The notes under the pieces are model-generated. The model was not told where the DNA came from. It saw nothing but the letters and a program-made list of their open reading frames with translations, and did no database searches. Positions 48,105-56,434 of a DNA stretch of 57,953 nucleotides are shown here, in pieces; positions within the stretch are counted from its first letter, which is position 1; every line of letters begins with the position of its first letter. Origin of the DNA: Angelakisella sp. (lineage in GTDB: Bacteria; Bacillota; Clostridia; Oscillospirales; Ruminococcaceae); contig JAAWEO010000002.1 of assembly GCA_022794295.1 (NCBI GenBank), positions 1 to 57,953 on the forward strand, read 5' to 3'. The translations under genes and the position numbers were made by a program.

Positions 48105-49268
48105 ATGGCGATGGAGACCTTCAAAGGATACCTGCGCCCCAACGGAAAGGTGGGCATTCGCAACTATGTGCTGATCATCCCCACAGTGAGCTGCGCGGTA
48201 GGTGTGGCGCAGATGATCGAACGCGAGGTTCCCGGCACGGTGGCACTGATCCATGGCGAAGGCTGTGCAAAGCGGCCGGAAAGGCCCATGCACATTCGCA
48301 TATTAGAGAATATCGGGAAAAACCCCAATACCTACGGAGTGCTTTATATCGGTCTTGGCTGCGAAGGGATTGCGGCGCGTCCCATTGCAGAGCGGGTCAG
48401 AAAGGAGAACCCCAATGTTTTTGTCCGGGTCATCCAGGAGGATGGCGGCACCCTGAGGGTAAAAGAGGAGGGGGTCCGGTTTGCCCGCAGAATGGTGGAG
48501 GAGGCCAGCCGGCTGATCCCCCAAGATTTCCCCTATTCCAAGCTGACTGTGGGGCTGGAATGCGGCGGTTCCGATGCCTTGTCCGGCATTACGGCCAACC
48601 CCGCCATCGGGTATCTGTCCGACTGGCTGGTGGCCCAGGGAGGCCGCACCATTTTAACAGAGACCACCGAATTTACCGGGACCCAGGATTCTCTGGGCCG
48701 GCAGGGGGCCACTCCCGAGATCTGCCGGCAGATCTGCGATCTGATCCAATCGGGCGAGCGCCACGCCGTGGAGGTGCTGGGCGAAGAAGCGGCCTATGTG
48801 ATCTCCCCCGGCAACATGGAGGGCGGCATAAGCACCATTCAGGAAAAATCCTTGGGCTGTATTCGAAAGGCGGGATACTCCCCTGTTGCCCAGGTGGTGG
48901 ACCACGGCGAGATCCCGACCGAGCAGGGGCTGATCATTATGGATGGCCCCGGCTATGACACCGAATCCATGACCGGACTGTGTGCAGGCGGCGCCCAGAT
49001 CACGATTTTCAGCACCGGCAGAGGGAATCCCATTGGGCACCCCTGTATGCCGGTGGTAAAGGTAGCCAGCAACAGCCGCGTTTTTCACGCCATGCCCGGG
49101 GATATGGACATCGATGCCGGTGTCATTCTGGAGGGTGTGGAGCTGAAGGAGGTGGGGGACCGGATCATCGGCCTGATCAAGAGGGTGGCCAACGGTGAGC
49201 AGACCGCTGCGGAAAAGAGAAACCAGGGGGGAATGCTGGCGATGTACACCTATTCCAGAACCTTTTGA
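48105..49268 (+). CDS. UxaA-family dehydratase/lyase large subunit
   Basis: FKGYLRPNGKVGIRNYVLIIPTVSCA, GLECGGSDALSGITANPAIGYLSD, FSTGRGNPIGHPCMPVVKVASNS. Start could be 48093, 48105 or 48111. Confidence 0.9.
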   Translation: MAMETFKGYLRPNGKVGIRNYVLIIPTVSCAVGVAQMIEREVPGTVALIHGEGCAKRPERPMHIRILENIGKNPNTYGVLYIGLGCEGIAARPIAERVRKENPNVFVRVIQEDGGTLRVKEEGVRFARRMVEEASRLIPQDFPYSKLTVGLECGGSDALSGITANPAIGYLSDWLVAQGGRTILTETTEFTGTQDSLGRQGATPEICRQICDLIQSGERHAVEVLGEEAAYVISPGNMEGGISTIQEKSLGCIRKAGYSPVAQVVDHGEIPTEQGLIIMDGPGYDTESMTGLCAGGAQITIFSTGRGNPIGHPCMPVVKVASNSRVFHAMPGDMDIDAGVILEGVELKEVGDRIIGLIKRVANGEQTAAEKRNQGGMLAMYTYSRTF

Positions 49269-49307
49269 CCCTTGGCGGAATGGAAAGAAAGCAGGAGGAA
49301 AACAGCA

Positions 49308-50273
49308 ATGAAGATCATGAGATTTGTTCGCAAGGTTCCCGGAGGCATGATGGTGCTTCCCTTCTTTCTGGCTGCGGCGGTCAATACTGCGGCGCCGGGC
49401 ATTCTCAAGATTGGAGGGGCCACTACGGCGCTTTTTTCCGCCAGCGGTGCAAATACCCTGATTGCGGCTGTGCTGTTTTGCAGCGGCGCCCAGCTGAGAT
49501 TTCAGGTGGCCCCCAAGCTGCTTGCCCGCAGCGGTGTTTTGCTGGCAGCCAAGTTCCTGGCCGGCTTTGTCACAGGGGTGGCCGTTGGTGCCATTTGGGG
49601 GCCCGGCGGATTTATGGGGATCAGTACCCTGGCGATTTTCAGCGCCGTTACAAACTCCAACGGCGGAATGCGCCTGGCCCTTACCAGCGAGTACGGAAAC
49701 GATGAAGATATTGCCGCAGGTATGCTGCTGGGGATAAACGACGGTCCCTTCCTTACCATGGTGGCCATCGGTGCTGCCGGTACCGCCGATGTCCCGCTGC
49801 TTAGCCTGGTCGCCTCCATCGTTCCCCTGGTGGCCGGCTGCATAATGGGCAACCTGGATGAAGACATTGCCAGGTTCACCAAGCCGGGGATCATTCTGCT
49901 GGTCCCCTTTTTCTCCTTCTGCCTGGGCGCCAGCATCAGCTTCAAGACCATATTGGGCTCCGGTTTGTCGGGCATCGTTCTGGGGCTGATGACCGTGGGG
50001 ATCTCCGGCGGGATCTGCATCCTTGCGGACCGCCTGATCAACCGGCAGCCCGGTTACCATGGCGCGGCCATTTCCACCGCAGCTGGGAACGCAGCGGCAA
50101 CGCCGGCGCTGATCGCGGCTACCGTTCCGGCTATCGAGCCTTATGTTGAATCCGCCACAGCCCAGATCGCTGCCGCGGTGGTCGTTACAGCGATCCTTAC
50201 CCCCATTCTCACTGCCTGGGTCGCCCGCAGGTTTGGCTGCCCCAAGTTCGACCGGGAAGCTGCCAAGGGATAG
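49308..50273 (+). CDS. 2-keto-3-deoxygluconate permease family (KdgT-like)
   Basis: VPGGMMVLPFFLAAAVNTAAPGILKIGGATTALFSASGANTLIAAVLFCSGAQL; RBS AGGAGGA. Confidence 0.9.
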   Translation: MKIMRFVRKVPGGMMVLPFFLAAAVNTAAPGILKIGGATTALFSASGANTLIAAVLFCSGAQLRFQVAPKLLARSGVLLAAKFLAGFVTGVAVGAIWGPGGFMGISTLAIFSAVTNSNGGMRLALTSEYGNDEDIAAGMLLGINDGPFLTMVAIGAAGTADVPLLSLVASIVPLVAGCIMGNLDEDIARFTKPGIILLVPFFSFCLGASISFKTILGSGLSGIVLGLMTVGISGGICILADRLINRQPGYHGAAISTAAGNAAATPALIAATVPAIEPYVESATAQIAAAVVVTAILTPILTAWVARRFGCPKFDREAAKG

Positions 50274-50331
50274 AGCCCCAGGGAGCCAGGCAAAGCCTCC
50301 CGCCGGTATGGTGCAGAATACGGCAGAAAAC

Positions 50332-50348
50332 GCTGCAAAACGCAGCAG
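50332..50348. promoter_or_regulatory. candidate activator-binding palindrome for the dctP sigma-54 promoter
   Basis: GCTGC-AAAAC-GCAGC. The reverse complement CTGCTGCGTTTTGCA differs at one position from CTGCTGCATTTTGCA at 36961-36975. Confidence 0.5.
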
Positions 50349-50398
50349 TCAGGAAAAGGCCGGGGCGCCGGGCCGGTTATTCTCCGGCCCGGCGGGGT

Positions 50399-50414
50399 TG
50401 GCACAGCATTTGCG
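50399..50414 (+). promoter_or_regulatory. sigma-54 (RpoN) -24/-12 promoter of the TRAP operon
   Basis: TGGCAC-AGCAT-TTGCG, 58 bp before the dctP ATG; preceded by the perfect hairpin GCCGGGCCGG-ttattct-CCGGCCCGGC (50367-50393). Confidence 0.8.
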
Positions 50415-50472
50415 TATATTCCGGGTACAAAGGAGCTTTTTGGGAAACGGCAAAAAAGAAAGGAGAATCCCT

Positions 50473-51516
50473 ATGAAAAAATGGATGGCGTTCTTATTGG
50501 CAGCGGCCCTTTGTCTGCTTGCAGGGGCCTGTGGACAATCCAACAGTCCGGCACCCGGCCCGGCCCCCTCCGGCGGGAACGGAACGGCGCCGGAGGGTCC
50601 TGCTCCGGACCAGGTCTACACCATGAAGCTGGCCAATGCCAATGCGGTGGGCAGCATCAAGGACGAGGTGAGTCTGAAATTCGCGGACCTGGCCCGGGAG
50701 AAATCCGGGGGCCGCATTGAGATCCAGGTCTATTCCGGCGGCACCCTGGGGGACTGGAGCGAGACCTCTGAGGGGCTCTCCCTGGGGGTGGTCCAGATCG
50801 TCATTGAAGGGATCGGCTCCCTGGAGAAGTTCTCCCCCAAGGCCTCCTTTGAGGCCATCCCCTATACCATGAAGGACTATGACCACTGCGAACGCTTTTG
50901 GGCCTCTGACGACGCAAAAAAGATCATGGAGGACCTGGGCAGCGAAATGGGCATGAAGCTGCTGGGGCCCCAGCGCCGGGGAGGCCGGGTGGTCACCTCC
51001 ACCGTCCGCTTTACCACCGCGGAGGAGCTGAACGGCCTTAAGATCCGGGTCCCCAACAACTCCGCCAGCATCAAGCTGTGGCAGGACCTGGGCGCTTCCC
51101 CCACCCCCCTGGCCCTGACCGAGACCTTCACCGCCCTTCAGCAGGGGACAGTGGCAGCCCAGGAAAACCCAGCCCTGGAGTGCTACAGCTATGCGTTCTA
51201 CGACGTCTGTCCCTATTTGATCAAAACCAATCACACCATGGGCTCCGACGTGTTCATCTTTGACCAGAAGTATTTCGAAAGCCTGCCCCAGGATATCCAG
51301 GATATTTTGACAGAGGCAGCCGACGAGGCAGCGGCCTGGCGCAATGGCATCTACCGGGAACAGGAGGAGGAGATCTTCCGGAAATTCCAGGAGAAAGGGG
51401 TGGAGGTCATCGAACCGGATCTGGAAACCTTCTACCCTAAGGTGGAAAATTTCATTGATGACTACCCCCATCTCCAGGAGATCTACGATATCATCCAAAA
51501 GTACGCGGAGACATAA
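50473..51516 (+). CDS. TRAP transporter substrate-binding lipoprotein (DctP family)
   Basis: Lipobox LLAGACGQ, GRIEIQVYSGGTLGDWSETSEGLSLGVVQI, LNGLKIRVPNNSASIKLWQDLGASPTPLALTETFTALQQGTV. Confidence 0.93.
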   Translation: MKKWMAFLLAAALCLLAGACGQSNSPAPGPAPSGGNGTAPEGPAPDQVYTMKLANANAVGSIKDEVSLKFADLAREKSGGRIEIQVYSGGTLGDWSETSEGLSLGVVQIVIEGIGSLEKFSPKASFEAIPYTMKDYDHCERFWASDDAKKIMEDLGSEMGMKLLGPQRRGGRVVTSTVRFTTAEELNGLKIRVPNNSASIKLWQDLGASPTPLALTETFTALQQGTVAAQENPALECYSYAFYDVCPYLIKTNHTMGSDVFIFDQKYFESLPQDIQDILTEAADEAAAWRNGIYREQEEEIFRKFQEKGVEVIEPDLETFYPKVENFIDDYPHLQEIYDIIQKYAET

Positions 51517-51705
51517 GAGCCCATTCAGAATCTCCCCGCCCGCCGCCAGGGCAGGTCTTTTTCCATCGGCCTAAGAGCCGCCCCCGGGGCGGTTGGCCGA
51601 TGGACGCATCTGTGGATGCAGTCCGCCCTGCTTCGTTACTGCGCCCGCAGGCGCGTCCAGAGTGCGGAGGAAAATTCGGCATACTTGGAGATCTTGAATA
51701 GGCTC
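51517..51705 (+). repeat. dispersed MITE-like element, variant core, 189 bp, between dctP and dctQ
   Basis: GAGCCCATTCAGAATCTCCCC ... TACTTGGAGATCTTGAATAGGCTC. TAA flanks both ends; the left TAA is the dctP stop. Confidence 0.9.
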
Positions 51706-51747
51706 TAAGGGGATAGAGAGCGTCCCCAAGGAGGGAGGTAGAAAGCC

Positions 51748-52257
51748 TTGTTCAAAGCATATTCCCGCTTTTTAGACCGGCTGGAAAAGCTGTTCCTGAT
51801 GATTCTGGGGCTGCTGTTGGCCGCCATGACCGGTATTATGGTCTATCAGGTGGTCCTGCGGTACCTCTTTCACCGTCCCAATGTTTGGGCGGAGGAGGTG
51901 GTAAAATTCCTGTTTGCCTGGGTCTGCTTTGTCGGCGCCCCCGTCTGTATGCGCCGCAACAGCCACCTGAAGGTGGATTTTCTGCTGCTGAAGCTGCCGG
52001 AGAGCATCCGGTATTTGTGGCAGTCGGTGATCGTTCTGCTTAGCATCGCCTTTGCGGCGGTGATCGTCCCCATTAGCATCCCCATGGTCCGCCAGGTGGT
52101 GGGCCAGTACTCCCTGGGGGCCCATGTGCCCATGTGGATCCCTTATCTGTCGGTCCCCTTCGGAGGGGTGTTCCTGGTGGTTTTCGGGGTGGAGCTATTT
52201 TTCAAGACCCTGGAAGCTCACCTTCGGGTAACCGGAAAGAAAGCAGGTGAGCCATGA
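51748..52257 (+). CDS. TRAP transporter small permease (DctQ family)
   Basis: 169 aa, four TM-like segments, RPNVWAEEVVKFLFAWVCFVGAPVCMRRNSHLKVDF. Confidence 0.92.
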   Translation: MFKAYSRFLDRLEKLFLMILGLLLAAMTGIMVYQVVLRYLFHRPNVWAEEVVKFLFAWVCFVGAPVCMRRNSHLKVDFLLLKLPESIRYLWQSVIVLLSIAFAAVIVPISIPMVRQVVGQYSLGAHVPMWIPYLSVPFGGVFLVVFGVELFFKTLEAHLRVTGKKAGEP

Positions 52258-53528
52258 ACCCGGGATTGATCGTTGTTTTAGGCCTGTTAGTGTTTAGCAT
52301 TCTGGGGGTCCCCATCGCCTTCGCCCTGGGGGTTTCCACCCTGTGGGCCCTGATGGCTGCCGGATTTCCCACGGTGGTGGTAGCCCAGCGGATGTATTCC
52401 GCCATGGATTCCATCCCCTTGCTGGCGATTCCCTTTTTTATTCTGGCAGGGAACCTGATGAGCGGCAGCATCACCCAGAAGATCCTGAACACTGCCAACG
52501 CCCTGTTCGGTTCGGTGAAGGGAAGCCTGGGGGTGGTCACTGTGGCGGCCTCCGCCCTCTTTTCCGCGATCTCCGGTTCCGGGGTGGCTACTGCCTCCGC
52601 CATTGGAGGCATCACCATCCCAGGGATGAAGGAGGAGGGATATCCCTCCGATTTTGCCGCAGCCCTGGCCTCCATTTCCGCCACTATGGGTCCCCTGATC
52701 CCGCCCAGTATCTTCCTGATCGTTTACGGAAGCGCCACCGAAAGCTCTGTGGCCGATCTCTTTCTGGCGGCGGTGATCCCCGGCCTTGTTCTGGCCCTGG
52801 CCCTTGCCGGTTATGTGCTGGTTTACGCCAAAAGGCACAGCTTCCCGGCCCGGGAAAAGGTCCCCGCAAGGGAGGCTGCCAGGATCGCCCTGGACAGCGC
52901 CTGGGCCCTGTTTATGCCGGTCCTGATCCTGGGGGGCATCTTTCTGGGAATCTTTACCGCTACCGAGGCGGCGGCGGTCTCGGTCCTCTACGCCCTTTTG
53001 GTGTCCCTTTTCGTCTATCAGGACCTTTCGGTGAAAAACATCCTCACCGTCTTTGGAAGAAGTGCGGTGACCACCTCCAGCCTGCTGTTTGTTATGGGGG
53101 TTTCCAAGGCCTCCAGCTGGATCGTTGTCACCTCGGGGCTGCCCTCGATGATCCTGGACTTTTTCGAACGGATCACCAGCAGCAGCGTGGTGATCCTGCT
53201 GCTGATAAACCTGCTGCTCTTTGTTGTGGGGATGCTGATGGAGGGCAATGCCGCCATTGTTATGCTGACCCCCCTGCTGATGCCCCTTGTGAAGCAGATC
53301 GGCATGTCCCCCATCCAGTTCGGTGTCGTAATGGCCCTGAACCTCTGCCTGGGCCTGGTGACGCCCCCTGTGGGCGGGTGCCTGATGATCGGCAACATGA
53401 TCGCAGAGGAAAAGCTGGAAAAAACCCTGAAAGCCATTTTGCCCATGCTGGGGCTGGGGATCCTGGTTCTGATGCTGACCACCTATCTGCCCCAGTTTAC
53501 CCTCTGGCTCCCCGCGGCGGCAAGGTAA
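52254..53528 (+). CDS. TRAP transporter large permease (DctM family)
   Basis: GVPIAFALGVSTLWAL, AIPFFILAGNLMSGSITQKILNTANALFGSVKGSLGVVTVAASALFSAISGSGVATASAIGGITIPGM. ATGA overlap with dctQ. Confidence 0.95.
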   Translation: MNPGLIVVLGLLVFSILGVPIAFALGVSTLWALMAAGFPTVVVAQRMYSAMDSIPLLAIPFFILAGNLMSGSITQKILNTANALFGSVKGSLGVVTVAASALFSAISGSGVATASAIGGITIPGMKEEGYPSDFAAALASISATMGPLIPPSIFLIVYGSATESSVADLFLAAVIPGLVLALALAGYVLVYAKRHSFPAREKVPAREAARIALDSAWALFMPVLILGGIFLGIFTATEAAAVSVLYALLVSLFVYQDLSVKNILTVFGRSAVTTSSLLFVMGVSKASSWIVVTSGLPSMILDFFERITSSSVVILLLINLLLFVVGMLMEGNAAIVMLTPLLMPLVKQIGMSPIQFGVVMALNLCLGLVTPPVGGCLMIGNMIAEEKLEKTLKAILPMLGLGILVLMLTTYLPQFTLWLPAAAR

Positions 53529-53546
53529 AGGACCTTCCCTAAAGAA

Positions 53547-53582
53547 AACAGGGGCCTCTCCCAGCAGGAGGGGCCCCTGTTC
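53547..53582. terminator. bidirectional terminator
   Basis: AACAGGGGCC...GGCCCCTGTT between convergent dctM and the uvrA-like gene. Confidence 0.75.
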
Positions 53583-53588
53583 CTGTGA

Positions 53589-56090
53589 TTAAAGGTATTT
53601 TCCAGTGATGCTTTCCGGGCAGTCCCGAAGCTCCTCCGGGGTTCCGGCGGCCACGATGCGGCCCCCTTCCTCGCCGCCGCCCGGGCCCATGTCGATGATA
53701 TAGTCGGCACTGCGGATAACATCTAGGTCGTGCTCAATGACCACCACTGTGGCCCCGTGGCAAATAAGGGTCTGGAATACCCCCAGCAGCGTTTCCACAT
53801 CCAGGGGGTGGAGGCCGATGGTGGGCTCGTCAAAGACAAAGACGGTGTCCTCCTGGCCGCGGCCCAGCTCACTGGCCAGCTTAAGGCGCTGGGCTTCTCC
53901 GCCGGAAAGGGCGGGGGTGTCCTCCCCCAGGGTGAGGTACCCAAGCCCCACATTGTGAAGCACCTGAAGCCGCCCCCGCACCAGGGGGAGGTCGCCGCAG
54001 GCGGTGATGGCCTCGTCCACGCTCATAGCCATCAGCTCCGGCAGGGAGCAGGCGGGGCCTCCGTCCTTCCGGGGGCGCCGGATCTGGAAGGCCTCCTTCC
54101 CATACCGGGCACCGTGGCAGTCGGGGCAGGGAATGTCCACATCGGGGAGGAACTGGACATCCAGACTGATGGTCCCAGTTCCGTCACAGGCAGAGCAGCG
54201 CAGGCAGCCGGTGTTGTAGGAAAAATCCCCCGCCTTGCGGCCGTGCTCCCTGGCGTCTGGGGTTTTGGCATAGATTTTCCGCAGCTCGTCGTGGACATTG
54301 GCATAGGTAGCCACCGTGGAGCGGACATTGATGCCAATGGGGGTGGCGTCAATGAGCTTCACCTGGCGGAGCCCCTCTGCCGAAAGGCTGTGGACATGGC
54401 CCGGCAGGGATACCCCCCGGAAAGCGGCCTGAAGACCGGGGATCAGGCTTTCCAGCACCATGGTCGTTTTGCCGGAGCCGGAGACCCCGGTAACCGCTGT
54501 GAGGCGCCCCTTGGGAAGGCGGACCGCCAAAGGCTTCACCGTGTGGATGGGTCCGGTGGTCATGGTGATCTCCCCCAGGGAGAACAGCTCCGCCCGGCCG
54601 GTCCGGGGCCGAAGCTCGCTTTTGGGCCTGCCGGTAAGATAAGGGCCTATTAGGGAGCAGGGGTCCTTTGCCAGGTCCTCCGGCCGCCCCTGGGCAAGGA
54701 TGCTGCCGCCACCGGCCCCGGCACCCGGGCCCAGTTCAAGGATCCAGTCCGCCTGGGAGAGGACCTGGGTGTCGTGATCCACCAGCACCACCGAGTTTCC
54801 GTCGGCGATCAGGTCCTCCATCACACCGGTGAGCCCCCGAAGGTTGGAGGGGTGCAGGCCGATGGAGGGCTCGTCCAGAATATACAGCACCCCGGTGGTG
54901 CGGTTGCGCACCGCCCGGGCCAGCTGCATCCGCTGGCGCTCCCCGGTGGAAAGGGTAGAGGATGTCCGGTCCAGGGTCAGGTACCCCAGCCCCAGGTCCA
55001 TCAGCCGACGGGCAGTGTCCCGGAAGGCCAGGCAGATGCTTTCCGCCATGGGGCGCATCTCCTCCGGGAGGGAGGCAGGGACCTCTGAGACCCAGGCGGC
55101 GAGGCGGGAAAGGGGCATCCGGCAGGCCTCGTCCAGGGAGATCCCCCGGACCTTGGGGGCCCGGGCCGCCGGGGAAAGGCGGGTGCCGCCGCAGGCGGGG
55201 CAGGGCCCCTGGGTGAGGAATTTTTCCACCCGCTTCATCCCTTTTTCGTCCTTCACCTTGGCAAGGGCGTTTTCCACCGTGTAAACAGCGTTGTAATAGG
55301 TAAAGTCCAGCTCCCCGGCGGTATTGGCCTTCCGGTTGTGGTATAGGATATGCCGCTTTTCCGCCGGGCCGTGGAAGACGAGCTCCCGTTCCTCCGGGGT
55401 CAGCTGGGAAAAGGGGATGTGGGTGCGCACCCCCATTTCCCGGGCGATATCCTTCATCAGGGACCACATCAGGGTCTGCCAGGGGGCCACCGCCCCCTCG
55501 TCAATAGACAGGGATTCATCGGGCACCAGGGTGGATTCATCCACCTGCCGGACAACGCCGGTGCCATTGCATTCCCGGCAGGCTCCCCGGCTGTTAAAGG
55601 CCAGGTCCTCCGCCTCGGGGCCGTAAAACCGGGCCTTGCACACCGGGCAGGTCAGCTCCCGTCCGGCCGCGACGTCCATGGCAGGGGGACAGCTGTGGCC
55701 GTTGGGGCACCGGTGGCTCCCCAGCCGGGAAAAAAGGAGCCGCAGGCTGTTCAGCAGCTCGGTGGAAGTGCCAAAGGTGCTGCGGATGCCGGGAACTCCG
55801 GGCCGCTGGTGAAGGGCCAGGGCAGCCGGAACATACCGGACCTCGTCCACCTGGGCCCGGGCGGCCTGGGTCATCCGCCGCCGGGTGTAGGTGGAAAGGG
55901 CCTCCAGGTAGCGCCGGGAGCCCTCGGCATAAAGGACGCCCAGGGCCAGGGAGGATTTCCCCGACCCGGAAACCCCTGCAATGCCCACAATGCGGTTCAG
56001 GGGGATGTCCACATCCACGTTTTTCAGATTGTGCACCCGGGCGCCCCGAACCGTTATGTGATCCGGGAAACGGGCGGCGGCTTGTTCCAT
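53589..56090 (-). CDS. UvrA-like ABC ATPase (short UvrA paralogue, 833 aa)
   Basis: ITVRGARVHNLKNVDVDIPLNRIVGIAGVSGSGKSSLALGVLYAEGSRRYLEALS, YILDEPSIGLHPSN, VTGVSGSGKTTMVLE, CSACDGTG, LSGGEAQRLKLASELG. Confidence 0.9.
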   Translation of the reverse strand: MEQAAARFPDHITVRGARVHNLKNVDVDIPLNRIVGIAGVSGSGKSSLALGVLYAEGSRRYLEALSTYTRRRMTQAARAQVDEVRYVPAALALHQRPGVPGIRSTFGTSTELLNSLRLLFSRLGSHRCPNGHSCPPAMDVAAGRELTCPVCKARFYGPEAEDLAFNSRGACRECNGTGVVRQVDESTLVPDESLSIDEGAVAPWQTLMWSLMKDIAREMGVRTHIPFSQLTPEERELVFHGPAEKRHILYHNRKANTAGELDFTYYNAVYTVENALAKVKDEKGMKRVEKFLTQGPCPACGGTRLSPAARAPKVRGISLDEACRMPLSRLAAWVSEVPASLPEEMRPMAESICLAFRDTARRLMDLGLGYLTLDRTSSTLSTGERQRMQLARAVRNRTTGVLYILDEPSIGLHPSNLRGLTGVMEDLIADGNSVVLVDHDTQVLSQADWILELGPGAGAGGGSILAQGRPEDLAKDPCSLIGPYLTGRPKSELRPRTGRAELFSLGEITMTTGPIHTVKPLAVRLPKGRLTAVTGVSGSGKTTMVLESLIPGLQAAFRGVSLPGHVHSLSAEGLRQVKLIDATPIGINVRSTVATYANVHDELRKIYAKTPDAREHGRKAGDFSYNTGCLRCSACDGTGTISLDVQFLPDVDIPCPDCHGARYGKEAFQIRRPRKDGGPACSLPELMAMSVDEAITACGDLPLVRGRLQVLHNVGLGYLTLGEDTPALSGGEAQRLKLASELGRGQEDTVFVFDEPTIGLHPLDVETLLGVFQTLICHGATVVVIEHDLDVIRSADYIIDMGPGGGEEGGRIVAAGTPEELRDCPESITGKYL

Positions 56091-56199
56091 AAAGTGCCTC
56101 CTGTATTTTTTAAAGAATCAGCTGATGTGGGTCAAAAGCTTATCCATTATAGACATATTCTAAGTATATCACCGACACTGGCGGTGTTCAATCCTTTTA

Positions 56200-56360
56200 G
56201 AGCCCATTCAAAATCTCCCCGCACGCCGCCAGGGCAGGTCTTTTCCTGTCCTGCTGCGTTAAAAAATCTTGTAATACACCAAGTATTCCTGCGATTTTTT
56301 GCCTTGCAGGGCAGAAAAATCCCTGCCCTTTCGGCATACTTGAAGATCTTGAATAGGCTC
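56200..56360 (+). repeat. dispersed MITE-like inverted-repeat element, 161 bp
   Basis: Near-identical to 39255-39415, same length and terminal repeats; TTA flanks both ends. Confidence 0.92.
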
Positions 56361-56434
56361 TTAGATCGGCAGTACCGCCCATGGAATAATCAAAGGAAAG
56401 GGGTATACCCTAATTCCATCGAGGTGATGAAAAG

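Noticed and set aside
47821-49268. Calling the split UxaA genes suyAB (sulfolactate lyase)
   Set aside because: The two-subunit arrangement fits, but no sulfolactate dehydrogenase or sulfite exporter genes are nearby, so I kept the family-level name.
36960-56270. CTGCTGCGTT inside the repeat elements as extra activator sites
   Set aside because: Only the first ten bases match the putative upstream motif and the TTTTGCA half is absent; probably coincidence.
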